Notes under the pieces: model-generated
The model's database searches: none
The model's input: only the letters and a program-made list of their open reading frames with translations
Told to the model about the DNA's origin: nothing
Translations under genes and position numbers: made by a program
Part shown: one piece after another, positions 1 to 11,784 of the stretch
How positions within the stretch are numbered: position 1 is the stretch's first letter
Layout: the number at the start of each line of letters is the position of its first letter
Origin: Agelaius tricolor
Lineage: Eukaryota > Chordata > Aves > Passeriformes > Icteridae
Assembly (NCBI GenBank): GCA_023055355.1
Contig: JALJCS010000002.1
Location: forward strand, 83,663,001-83,727,000
Length of the DNA: 64,000 nt
Direction of reading: 5' to 3'

Positions 1-1659
1 TGCCCTGAGCCACCTGATATTCCCTCTCCCTCCTAGGTATGGTAGATGGAGATGGTCTCAGGATTACCCTCAAGTCTTTAGAATGAGCTGCAAAATATTA
101 GTTTCAGCTGTCAATTAATTGATTGACTAATAATTGACCATTATGATCCTGAAGTTATTAAGCTGTATTCATGCCTTGGGTATCATTTTGATGGGCAAGA
201 CTCATAGGAGTGGTTTGGCAGATTGGTCTCCACAATGGAGAACACAATGGCCACGGGTCTTTTCCTCTCAAGGAATGCAGTGAAAATGTTGTATGTGCAA
301 ATCAGGCAGATTAAAGAAAAAGTAAGTTCTGTGTATGTTCACTGAGTATCTGGGGAGCCAGGGTACGGCCAGTCAGCCCTGGCAGCTGGGAGCATTGCTC
401 CTTCTCCCAGCTTCAGCAGCCATCTTGTGCTAGGTACCTGCTGCAAGGTACCAAAGAAATGAGGAGCTACTGGCCACATGAGTAAATTTCCCCATGGAAA
501 AGCTTTTCCTAAATGATAATCTGCCTCTTATCTGTCTTCAGATAACAGAGAAGCACAGTGGAAAATCCTGTATTACAACAGCTTCTCAGTCCTGACATTG
601 CTCTGTTAAGTCAGACCGCTAATGACTAATGCCTAGACAATGAATCAAAGCAGTTGCCTGTACAAGGTATTGGATGAACTCAAATAATAAATAAATACGT
701 AAAAAACATGGGTTTTTTTCTGAATCATTAGGGGAAAAAATAGCTAATATTGCCAGGTAGCTCATTTATAATGAACAATTTGATTAGCTACACATCTGGG
801 TTCCCTGGCTTTTTTTCAGGATAAGAAAGACAGTTGGCTTGTCTTGAAAGAGTGTTTTAATGCAGAGGTTTTTATTAATATTATGCTTTTTTTAGGTGTT
901 TTTTGTTAATACTTCAAACATGCATTGCTGGCAATATGAGCATGGCCTAGTTTTTTAATGCAAAATATCATGTTTCCAAGTATTTTCTAAAAGCCTGAAT
1001 CACCACAGTTTCTGTTGGGAAAACAGAAAGGAGGAGGGAATTAAATAAACAAAAGCACCTGGCAACCTCAACTGTTGGTGTAGAACAGGCAAGTCTTGCA
1101 AAAGCACTTAAACTGAGTGGGTTTTTTCCAAAGTTAATAAGTAGAGTTGCAACAAATACCAGCAGTAACTCTACTGATAAAAAGACAGAACCAGCAAGAC
1201 TCTAACTGCCTAGAGAGTGGAAGAAATAAAATGGAGAGTAAATACAATGGTCTGAAATCTACACATTATTTAAAGATATTTGAAATGGATACTTTAAACA
1301 TAATATGATGTTATAGAATACAAACATATATTTTTATTAGCCAGGGTTGGTCTGAGAAAGCGATGGTGTGCTTGGAGCCAAGTGGCCACTGGAAAATTGT
1401 ATGGAACAAGCAATCACCAGAGAAGTAAATCAGAAATAGCCTACAAAAGGTGAATAAAATAAAGATAAGGAGAGTGAGAAGAATTTACTGAGTTGTGATG
1501 AGGTGGTAGTCCCAGAATCTGGGAAGGTCTGAGACATTTTGCCTGTTGAATTACCAAGTATTTTTCTCCTCAGTGCTTATGGCTAAAAATGGTGCAGCAC
1601 TGTCACATTTTGAGGAAGAATGTGATATTTTTTGTGGGGTAATCACAAAGTTTGGTAGG
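1..1659. other. Unclassified AT-rich non-coding DNA
   Basis: I see no exon, RNA gene or recognisable repeat here. The sequence is AT-rich with short A and T runs and frequent stops in all frames. Confidence 0.6.
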
Positions 1660-1890
1660 TGAATGAAGCCAGGTGCCCCAGCAGCACAGGTCAAGGTACA
1701 GGACAGCAGTTCAAGGAGGGCACATAGCTCATAGGTGGAGTGCAGAGGGGCCAGGAGCTCCAGGTGTGACCGCAGCACAGGAAGAGCTCGGCGGGCACAG
1801 GAGCAAACACCGCGGGGTTCTCCTGAGTGCTGCCAGCAGGGAAGGCTGAGATCCCTGGCAAACAGCAGGGGCCAACAATTTATTCAGGCA
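1660..1890 (-). mobile_element. LTR-like GC-rich, CpG-bearing patch (possible LTR fragment)
   Basis: This stretch is clearly richer in G and C than its flanks and holds a cluster of CpG dinucleotides around 1770-1820, which is uncommon in this window. Read on the minus strand, an AATAAA polyadenylation signal (plus positions 1879-1884) is followed by GC-rich sequence, the arrangement expected of the R-U5 part of a retroviral LTR. I could not define TG...CA ends, a target-site duplication or a primer-binding site. It could equally be a chance GC-rich patch or the 3' end of a transcript. The two overlapping open frames (1551-1778 minus, 1735-1935 plus) resemble no protein I know. Confidence 0.28.
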
Positions 1891-4037
1891 GTCTCAAGCA
1901 GTTCAAATAGATTGCTGATAGAAAGGCATGAATAAACCACCATTTGGCTTAGTGCCATGAATTTCACTTTGTAGAAGGTTTGAGTTGAATAACTCCTCCA
2001 AAATAGGCTTCTGGATTTAGACAGTGTTTCCTTGTATATAAGGTACTTAGCTGAAAGGGAATTGAAATGGTAGGGCAAAATACAGCAGAGATGGACTGAA
2101 ACCACAAGTTTTGACTTGTATCCAACTTTAGAGTTTTCTAAACCAGACAATGGCCTTCTATAGAAAGAGAAAGTGTTTTTTCTATCTGCCATCTCTCACA
2201 AACACAGGTTATTATATAAAGTGTGATGTGAACACCAACAGTTCAGTTAATGCATCACTCAAGAAAGCAGCTATCACTTGCTGGCATCAATTTTTTAATC
2301 TGAGTTTAGAATATGAAAATGCGATTTGCCTGTTGACATATACTCATGATCTTCAGAGTTTTGTATGAACTCTTGCTCTACAGCCGCAGAAATTTTGCCA
2401 TTGATTTCACTAAGTCAGATTTTTAACCTGTAAAACCGAAAATCATGGATGGTAAGTGTTGCTGACCGGTAGCATTTCACATTTGGTTTCTTGACCTTCT
2501 TTTGGCTGTGACTTTATTTCTAACTGTTCCCTCTCCTTACAGGTAAAACAGCAGAACTGGCTTTATTTTGGTTCCCATTCTGCATCCTCATTAAAACTTT
2601 TGTCCATTCAGACTGTTAAAAACTCCAAGCTATCCTTTTTTTCTTCTAGTTATGGAAGATTGTGTTCTTTATTTCCTCCAACTACCTATGATTTTATAGC
2701 ATGTTATCTGAAAGAATAATGGTAAGAAATCTGTGAAGGAAGAAACCAGGCAATATTTCTGTGGAAACTGTCACTAAGGTCACCACTGCATGTCATTTTA
2801 CCTGTAATTAATTTTGCCCTGTGTGCATGGGAAGGAACTGAGGAATGCAAAAATCAAGGGGTTATTTTGTCTCCAGTAATGATAGACCTCATCTTTGTGC
2901 AGTTGTTGATACACTAATGTTTTTGTGACTTGAATTAATGATAGTCATCCTAACACCAGAAAGTGTTTCTTGAGAATTTTTGTGCTCAAGTCTTGGAATT
3001 AATTTTCCAGTTCCATTTACTTTTCAAGATGTCCTTACACAAAATCTGGGTATTTTAGTACATTTATTTTCCTAAAATTATGTGAGCTAAGAAAGGTTTT
3101 GCAGAGGACGTTCTTTCCATTTAGACAAGGCTTTAATTATAAAGTTCATGATGATGGATCCTGTGGATTCTGAGGTGATGTTAGCTGTCAGTGTAATCCT
3201 CTCGATTATTTTGAACACACAAAAATAATTGCCTCAATTTGGTATCTGTGAAAATGAGGCCCATGTTGACAGAGCAGCCAGACAGTTTATTTCCAGAAAT
3301 AGCCAGAAAAATACCAGAAAGAGCTGTTAACCTTCTCTAAAATAGTTACAGTAGGGTTAAATAGCTTCAAAAATTGAAGTTTGAAATTAACAGCAGTTTA
3401 CAATGTTCTTCACTCGTAGAAATTTTTATCTTTTTTACTTTTGCCCTTTTACAAAAACCCCACAGACTTTCTGGGAACTACTAACCTACAGCTTTGAGGG
3501 GCAGATTCTATTTTTCTGTTCCATACCATGAAAAAAGGGCAGAGTTTGGGGGTGTAACTTTTGACAGCAATTTTGTTAGCCATGGGCAACTGGAGCAAAA
3601 TTGTTGGAGGTAAGCTGCTTTCATAACTACTTATACCTACTGAGCCAGTTTCTGATTTTCATGGGTCTTAACTTTTAGCATAGAAATACCAAAGACTGTT
3701 TTGTCATTTCAAAGGACAGAAAGAGTTAAAAGAGTGAAAGTCCTCCACAGAATCAGTACAAGCTGATTCTTACGACAAGCTCTGGCCTGTAGTGACAGTC
3801 CTGGATACTCTTTGTCTATCTTCATTTTTATCTAAGTTCTTCCATTAAAGCTATGAGGTGTTAGCTTTGCTAGAAGTCTCACAATAACTGAATAAAATAA
3901 ACAAAAATGAGGATTCTTGGGCTTTGTTTCTGTTGAAGCATGTTTTCAACATATTATTTGATTTCTAAACCATATCCAAAGAGACAAAGTTCCAGAACAA
4001 TAAAACATAATTCTTCATAATTCTTCCTTGCTTGCAG
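1891..4037. other. Unclassified AT-rich non-coding DNA
   Basis: No gene or repeat family is recognised. The short open frames at 1884-2192 (minus) and 2150-2368 (plus) have no recognisable domain and look like chance. Confidence 0.55.
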
Positions 4038-4176
4038 AACAAATCGCCTCTCATGGCAAAATGTTGGATGCAGTTGAAGACTATCCTCAGCATGTTGTGG
4101 GGATCTGTGGAGAAGAAAAGACTCAAAAATAGAAACATGTCTGAGCAGAAGAACACTACAAAGGCAGGGAAAGTTG
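4038..4176 (+). other. Exon-like open stretch (46 codons) between splice-site-like signals
   Basis: A pyrimidine-rich run ending in TTGCAG (to 4037) is followed by 139 nt that are open in frame 0 and end at a good donor-like GTAAGG (4177-4182). The conceptual peptide is rich in lysine and asparagine and contains an internal ATG in a fair context (4053-4055). The frame continues through the donor to a stop near 4206. I recognise no domain. The minus strand is also open here (3965-4156), which weakens the case, and I found no companion exon nearby. It may be an exon of an uncharacterised or non-coding transcript, or a coincidence. Confidence 0.15.
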
Positions 4177-7104
4177 GTAAGGAGGAGAAACTAAATCATT
4201 GGTCCTGATCCTACTTCTCCTCAAGTCAGTAGCAAGACTTGTGAACTTCACTCCATTGAAGTGAATTTCTATGTTCAAAAGTATTACTCAAGGCAGAGAA
4301 ACTGTGAAAGTCCTCTGAATACAGTAAAAATAAAAGTAAGTGGAAAGAGAACCTCCCTGCATTGTACTATTCTTTTTTCCGATCTTCAGTTTTGTCTGGC
4401 TGACATTTAATACTGTTTATTATTAGCAGAGATTCTGCTGTAGCTCTCACAGTTTTAGGTCATGAGCAGGCCTAAAGCAGACCATAGACATTTGTCACAA
4501 GACCACAGCTGTTGAAATTCAATTAAAAATATGACATTTGACCAGAGTCAGTAACAGAAGTGCACTGATATTCCACAGTATTCTGTCTGCAGAATACCTG
4601 TCCCAGACACAGCAAAATGTTAGAGACCACAACAGCTCCAGTGTGACCCTACCTGCAGCATCAGCTGCAAACTAGGAGGGAATAATTTAAATAAATAAGA
4701 CTCATATCTGGTGCCAAGCAAAGACTGTCCTGCACATTTTTTACTCCAAGATCACAGTAAATAGCATCTAGAGAAACTCAGGAATAAGCACTAAGAATGA
4801 AAAAGTCAAACCACAGGTCCAGCTGGGTAAGAGCCCCAGCTCCAATGGTGGCTCTTAGCAGCTGTTTGGACTAGAGGGTAAATAAACCCTTTTACATTGC
4901 ATAACACATTGGAGTTTAAACCATTCAGGTTCCAGGGGCTGCCTTTCTGTTTCAGTGTACCCTGCCCTGGGGTGACTGGTGCACAGATATCCTTTGCTAC
5001 ATCATTTATAGGCAAGAACTGGGAGATTCCCAAAAGTACTGCAGTTGGCTTTGGGGTTTTCTTCTTTGCCTGGGTTTTTTTTTGAGAAACAGAAACATGG
5101 ATGAGAGAAACAATAAAGCTAAATTACTTGAGACATGGATAGGAAGTTTACTGTTTACATGGATAGGAAGCATGACTGGAACTCAGGAAATGGCTAATCA
5201 TTCCAGACTTCTTTGAGAGGCTGTAGAAAACTGGAACACTGACAACAGCAGGAATCTAGACAAATGGTAGAAGGTTCAATGAAAATGTCTCTAACATCCT
5301 TACATGTGGGTTGTGGTTTCTTTCTTTATTTCTGTGTAGATTTTTAATATATTTTGGAAGAACAGGATATTTTCCGGTGTATACTTTTTTGTTTGGTTTG
5401 GTTGATCTACGTGTGAAAAAAATACTGAGTAGACCTTCACAATTTCTGGTGAAGACCCCCGAAAGTTTCATGCAATTAAAGACTGTATGATCTGAGGTTT
5501 GTTTCTAGAGACCATCCAACATTTAAGCCAATGGAACAGACTATGCATGAAGGACCTCACAGAAGCTGGTCAGGTCCAGACATATTTTTAATGTAATATT
5601 GTCAGCATGGGTTGTTCTGTGAAAGTAAAACATTATGTTAAAGTTACTGAATCACAATTATGTTTCTATTTAGAAGAAGTCTTCTAAATATGATATGCAG
5701 AAAACCAGTCCAGATCTAAATTTTTAATAATGTTTTCAATCAAAAGCCAATTATATCAACTGATTCTACTCCACAGAAGGACCAAGAAGCTTAGTTTTCC
5801 TTCCAATCTAGAAGTTTTTAGCTGTGCAAGCTATAGCACAATTGTCCTTGCATGTTCACTCCTTGACCTTCTGTCAAATGTAAAATCAAACACCTGTGGC
5901 AGATACTTAAGACTATGTGTGTGCCCCTGTTGACCCATCTGCAATATATTACATCCTAATTTATTTCTATGGATGGTTTTCAAAGGGGATTCATTAGACA
6001 GACCAAGTCCATTGCACAGTTTAAAAACTGTTTTTCTTCCCACTCTTCTAATTTTCTCTTCTTCTCAGGTTTCTGTTTTCTTTTATGCCCTGCCAGGGAT
6101 ATTAAGTGCTTGTGAGACACTATTTGGTCCAAAACCAGTCAGTCTGTCCTGGGTAATTAATGTGGGTGGCGAGCAATATCTGACCCAAATTTTGTGGGTT
6201 GGATAAACTGTAAGAAGTGGTTAATTATCTTCTACAGACCATGTCTGTTTAATGAGGGGTGGACTTTCTCATTTATACAGAATAAATCCATGAGTTCTGG
6301 CATTGTCTTGAAAGAAACCAAGGGATAACTCTCTTAAAGGAGCAAGATTTTTCACAGAGCTGTCTGAGGCTTAGGTCATGAATTGGTGTGGAAGGCTACA
6401 TAATGGCTCTGATAAGAGTTGCTAATACAGATTACTGTGTTCCAGGGATACAATCAGGGGAAGATATACCTTGCTAAGATACAGTTCCTGATCCAGGTTT
6501 TCCTTTGGGTTATTTTCAACTCCTTTCAAGACAACAGATAAAAAAACAGCTAAATTTTTCTATGATAGCAGTTTTTACTTTTGTGGGTTTATTGATTCCT
6601 GTAATATATAAAGCTTCATAAAGAAAGTAAGGAGAATTACATTTGCTTCTTCTAAGTCACTCCTCTGCTCAAAGTAAAGCCATCTCATGTTGTCCACCCT
6701 GTCTGAGATATAAAACAATGGATGTTTTATATCCATTATACCTGGGCTGCAATTGCTGAAAATTTCCTTCCTGAATAATATCTGAGTAGAGTCACATGTT
6801 CATTATTCACTGTTGCAGTATAATATGCGAGGCACTTATGCTTTCCTCCATAAACCCACAACTTCTGCTTCATCATACCACAGATTGGCAGTTTATGGAG
6901 AAATCCAACGGCTAAATCATCAAGTTGAGAGTACTTAGAATCTGTTGTGACATGGTTATTGAAATACTTTCTTTTTTCTTTCCATCTGCCACCCTGGGCA
7001 CTGCTACAGCAAATAAAATTCTCTGTAATTTAAAATATGATCACAAAGCTCATGGTACTTAGCCCCAAGTTGTCACCTGAGGTTTTGATTATGAAAATTT
7101 TTTG
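4177..7104. other. Unclassified AT-rich non-coding DNA
   Basis: No gene or interspersed repeat is recognised. The only internal structure noted is a small direct repeat of ACATGGATAGGAAG at 5133-5146 and 5157-5170 (24-bp spacing). The short open frames look like chance. Confidence 0.55.
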
Positions 7105-7445
7105 ACATTTTGTAAGAAGTCCCTCTGATGCTAAAGGCCAATGATATCAAAAATGAGACTGTCTGGTTTATTGTATGACTGTTTGAACAAGCTCTTTGGT
7201 GTAAGTGAAGCTGCCTCATCTGGGGGAGGAAATGACTTCAAAGTGATGTAAGAGCCCTGAAAGGGAGTCAGACAGTGGGAAATGCATTAACTGGTTTGTC
7301 TTGTGCTGCATTTAATTGGGCTCCCTATTAACTCATCAGATGGTGAAAGGAAAAACAGAATTTCATAACAGCTTTTATTTGCTAGAAATGAGGAAATAAA
7401 TTGCAATGATGCAAGCAGAGGACTTTTCACCTTACAGCCAGCACT
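7105..7445. promoter_or_regulatory. Conserved-non-coding-element-like stretch (candidate only)
   Basis: This is complex, non-repetitive, AT-rich sequence with dense short motifs such as CATTTAATTG and TTGCAATGATGCAA (a C/EBP-like dyad). Its texture resembles deeply conserved vertebrate enhancers. That is pattern impression only: conservation cannot be assessed from one sequence and no target gene is visible. Confidence 0.12.
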
Positions 7446-7994
7446 TTCTCTGACAGCAGATCTTCCCTGACTCAGATGTGTTAGGGAAACTAGGACAAAC
7501 ACCAATGAGCTGTGAGTCCCCACCCTGCTCATGACACAGGGAACATCTCTCTCCTTCCCCTGTCTGGGAGGAGGCTCATTTCTGAAGAAAATGGCCCAAT
7601 ATCTGACAGATGACTGATTTCTCCAGACGCAAAAATTTTCGAGTTTCTTTTGTTAAAAAATACACTCCCAAATGGCTACCCCTTCCACTCCTCCTGCAGC
7701 CAGATGTGTGCTCCCACATAACTGCAGGATGATGTCTCCATCAGGGAGCCCTGCTGATGGACCTTCAGATAACCAGTGCAATTTTCTGGCCCATGTGTCC
7801 CTTGAACACAGCCTTCATCAATGGAGTGTGCCAGGGAGCCTCAGGAGGGATTGCTGCAGGTACTGCCTGCACCTACAACACAGTCCCCTGCTGCTGCTGA
7901 GCCCCCAGGCATCCTGCTGCCCCACAGGGCCCCACTGCTTGGCCCAGCTCCACACTGCCTCCAGCACTTGTGACTAAATTGCTTGGTGAGTCTT
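7446..7994. other. Unclassified, somewhat GC-richer DNA
   Basis: A 101-codon plus-strand frame (7672-7977) is rich in Ser, Pro, Cys and His and resembles no family I know. There is no convincing splice or promoter context, so I treat it as chance. Confidence 0.5.
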
Positions 7995-8045
7995 GAATCA
8001 TAGAATATGCACCTGAAGCTTGGATATAGTTTAAGAAAGGTCTTT
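7995..8045 (-). mobile_element. Possible degraded CR1 LINE 3' end
   Basis: The segment starts with AATCATAGAATAT, which matches the inverted CR1 terminal repeat, and continues with sequence faintly like the block next to it. It is too short and diverged to be sure. Confidence 0.3.
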
Positions 8046-10633
8046 TGCCTTCATCTTCAAAATTTATGGTGTCTTGATAACCTCATAATGTAAAGATGGA
8101 AGTTATCTAACATTTCCAGACAAATGCCTTTGTCTGGACTAACCTTTACTTCTGAAGATGACATTTAGAGCCTGGCTCAATGGCCTGAATATAGGCACCA
8201 GGTACCATTTTAGTGAATTCATGACTTTTCCCCAACCAGAGGCTGTCCTGTGAGGGTGCAAGTTTCCCATGGGTTTTTGTCACATTTGCCTTGATATGCC
8301 AAGCCCTTGGATGACACTGTATGTATCTTTAGCCAACTGAATTCCTCCATTCTGGGTTTAAAACTGTCTAAGCAAACATCTGCTTGGAACTAAAAATATT
8401 CTGGAATGATTCCTCCTCTTCCTTGGAGGCCCAAGGCACCACAGACATGCAGATGCAGTAGGTTACAGGTGACTGCAGGCAGCTTAGGAGACAAAGTGAT
8501 CAGTGGAACTAGAGACTGCACAATGAAATGGATGTAGGTTCTGTTTCTGTTTTTTTGACTATCTGTGGTGGGACAGGGATGAACAAAGGGAGGAAGGCTT
8601 AGAAGCAGAAATATTTAGGTACTTTATTTAGGTCCCATTGAAATCAGTAGACTTGTTTCAGTACTTTAGTGACTTGGATCTCCTGGTTTTTATTATAGAT
8701 CTCACTCTCAGCCATGACCTGTAGATGTATGGCAAGCATCTGAATTTTAACTGCACTTAACCAATCCGAACCAGCTGTGTGATGTAGTTGAATTTGGCTT
8801 GGAACCAGAGCCCATGGTGTTGATGTCCATCCATCAAATTTACAGGGCCTGCTGAACAGTTAGGATGTTGTCTCTCTAGAACCTCCCTGTCCCTGTCAGA
8901 TATCAATGCAATGCAAAAAAGTAGTAAGGATGTGAATAGCTAAAAGAGATGAAATGTGGTAGACTTAAGTGCTATAAGATATCCTACTGTAATTATGAAT
9001 AAATGATACCTTCTTTCTCAAGAGAGATGTTTTCTGTAAGTAGCTGGGGAAATTCTGGTGAGGTACTCCAGGCACCTCCTGCTCCAGCTGCTCTCTTGTC
9101 TTTCTGCTAGATGCATGTTATGGAGAATATGATGTTACATTACACACTTTACATTATTGACATAAACCAAGAGCAGTATGTGAATTTTTTTAACTCTGAA
9201 CCACTTGCCAGGGTGGGATCTACAGGGCTCAAGGGACTGGCACAATCTCCTTAATTAATATCCCTGTTCACCCTGGGCCCAGTTGCTCACTTGTCTCTCT
9301 CTCTTCCCAGCACTGTGAAGGAGCCACTACATGGGACATTAGTCATAAAGCATCTGAAGCTCATCCCCATATTTCCTGAACATGTTAATAATAAATCAAG
9401 CATTAAGGATTGTAGGTAATTTCTTTGCAAGCTCCTGCACTGCTTTCTCATCCCTGTTGCACACTGACAGTGCCACTTACCAGCAGCCTCAACTCACTGG
9501 TGGTGGCACATGTGGTAGTTCCATGTGCCTAGCTTGTGTTCTTCACTGTGACCATAGCTACCTACAGGCAGAAAGTCGTGTTCTCTATAATTTCTGTGTG
9601 CTCTGAGGCGCAGTTCTGTGTCACATGGGCCCCTCTGGCAGAACAGCTCACACCAAGTATTGTCTCAATGCTGCAAAGAAACCATAAAATTCTCCTGCAG
9701 GAAATCCCATGCTCCTTTGGCTTGAATGTTTAGCAGCTATTCAGGGTTTTTCTGTGTCATGTTTCTTTTGGGAGGAGGAGCTGATAGAGTCATGCAGAGT
9801 CTTTGTGCAATCTGATTTATTTGCCAGAAATGTGAGCCAGGTCTCCTTGCTTCACAAAATAACTAAAAAATACAAGCAAGCAGGAGGTGGTTTCCTTGCT
9901 GAGAAATCCAAATGTGCCAGAAGCTTTTTGCCTGATTTTTTCAAAATTCAGTATTTTGCATCTCTGGCTTTTTTCTGGCCTTCTCTCTCACAGCCCTCTG
10001 CTTCCAGAGTCGTGGTTGGTCCAACAGAAATCCTTTCATCCTGTGTAGCTTAGCTGCTCTCAGCCACTGCTGTAATGATTGGTACCTTTGGCAGGGACTT
10101 CAGTTGTCTCAGTTACCTCTGCTCTAAGGAACATTTTGTGTTCCTTCCATTAAATCTCAGAGCTTTTTCCAGAAGATACACCTTTGTCACTACAAAAGTG
10201 ATTGAAGGGCAGTGTTATAGCATATGTTAAAAAGGAGCCAAATTTGATCATTGCAGTTTCTTTAGGTCCTGAAATATATGAATATGTCTCTCAGGTTGTC
10301 AGTTTGATGGGAGATTCAAAATCTTGCAGACAACCAGTGAAGTCAAGGAAGCAAATTCCGTTTCCAGGAGATTGGATCAAGCTTCAGGGGCTTTTTTTGT
10401 TTTGGTTTCATTTTTTTTAACTAAAAAAATTGTCCTGTATTGTGAACTATTGTTTGTCTGGGCTTATCTATAAGTATTCAGAATTATCATTGGTCACACA
10501 GGCCATGCTATGATGCTTAAGAATATGACTGGATACATGACTTCCATAGGTCATTCTTTTCTTTCTCAGTGCTCCTGACTTCCACTATTTCTTTGTGTCT
10601 GGTGTGACACCTGTGTCTGGTGTTGAGTACCTG
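8046..10633. other. Unclassified non-coding DNA
   Basis: No recognisable gene or repeat. The 114-codon plus-strand frame at 9709-10053 has no domain or start context that would support a gene. Confidence 0.55.
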
Positions 10634-10965
10634 CACAGAATCAGACAAAAAATCAGATTGAAAGAGATATTTGGAGGTCCAGCCTCTGACTGACTGACTG
10701 ACTGACTGACTGTGTTAAGAGCATGGCAGCTCTGGTAGCTTCCTCAGGGCCCTGTTCAGTTTGCTTTTCAACATCTCCCAAGAAGGATACAGGGTTTCAC
10801 AAGAAAGCTATGGTTGAGCTGTCCTCTGCATCCCTTTCTTTCAGATAAACAGTTCCATTTCCCTGCAACCCACCCATTGTGCTCACCCTGTTGTGGCTGG
10901 ACCTGAGAACTGGGTGAGGCTCTATCAGCTCCCTGTGAAGAGTTCCTGTCTCCTTTGGGTGAGCA
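10634..10965 (-). mobile_element. Old degraded CR1 LINE fragment, minus strand
   Basis: The left edge begins with CACAGAATCAGA and continues with a diverged form of the CR1 3'-terminal block (ATTGAAAGAGATATTTGGAG). Further right, the text around AGGGCCCTGTTCAG and CAACATCTCCCAAG, and then near 10920-10960, follows the known order of an avian CR1 read in reverse. The element is interrupted by a TGAC microsatellite. No frame is preserved. The left part is fairly secure; the right boundary is a guess. Confidence 0.55.
10686..10712. repeat. (TGAC)n tetranucleotide microsatellite
   Basis: About six perfect copies of the tetramer lie inside the degraded CR1 fragment. Confidence 0.95.
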
Positions 10966-11541
10966 GTCCTAACAAATGCTCACGTAGTTCTTAAAATTCT
11001 CACCTCTATTGCTGCACTAGTACACCTTTGGTAAAGGGGGGTTGAATCTGCCTCTTCTGCCTCTGCAAACTCAAAAGTCTGAATGTGAAATCTCTTTATT
11101 TCCCATTTGAGGAAATCAAAACAGACCCCAATGTTCTTGTGGAATCCTCAGCCATTAACATGGGTGTCCTGGTCCCAGCTGGAGCAGAATTCATTTTTTC
11201 ACACTGCACTGGTGCAGGGCTGTGTTTTGGATTCTGCAGGATGATGTTGACAACACACTGATGTTTTGGTTGTTGCTAAGTAGTGCTTACCCTGGGTCAA
11301 GGACATTTCAGTGTCTCATGCTCTGCCTTTGAGGAGGTGCACAAGAAGATGGGAGGGAGCATGACTGGGACTGCTGACCTGAGCTAGCCAGAGGGATATT
11401 CCATGGAGCATCAGCCCTGATATATAAACTGAGGAGAGTTGGCCAAGGGGCTGACCACTGATGGGGGACAGTGATGAGCTCTTGTACTGGGAATCACTTA
11501 TTTCTCTTGCATTTTAATCCATTTCTCTCTCCTTTCCTTAC
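10966..11541. other. Unclassified non-coding DNA
   Basis: No gene or repeat family is recognised between the CR1 fragment and the compound microsatellite. Confidence 0.5.
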
Positions 11542-11558
11542 ATTATTATTATTATTAT

Positions 11559-11600
<42 letters not shown>
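11542..11600. repeat. Compound (ATT)n/(AGT)n trinucleotide microsatellite
   Basis: Six ATT units (11542-11560) switch directly to a run of about thirteen AGT units, with one AGT-to-GGT interruption near the right end. The poly-valine frame across it is an artefact of the repeat. Confidence 0.97.
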
Positions 11601-11684
11601 TATATTTCAATTATTACACTGTTCTTATCTCAACTCATGGGTTTTATTTTTTTTTTCTGATTTCCTCATCCCACATGAGTGTGG

Positions 11685-11727
11685 GAGTGAGAGTGAGTGA
11701 GTGAGTGAGTGAGTGAGTGAGTGAGTG
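11685..11727. repeat. (GAGT)n tetranucleotide microsatellite
   Basis: Around ten GAGT copies end at about 11727. They lie some 60 bp upstream of a CR1 fragment and about 85 bp after the ATT/AGT array. The Ser-His-Leu-Thr repeats seen in minus-strand frames come from this array. Confidence 0.95.
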
Positions 11728-11784
11728 CTGTGTGGTACATAGTTGCTGGATGGGGTTAAACCACAGCAGTAGAGAACAAAATCT

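Noticed and set aside
4038..4176. Exon of an RGS-type regulator
   Set aside because: The basic amphipathic texture is superficially similar, but no RGS-domain exon is visible in the following kilobases and no residues match convincingly.
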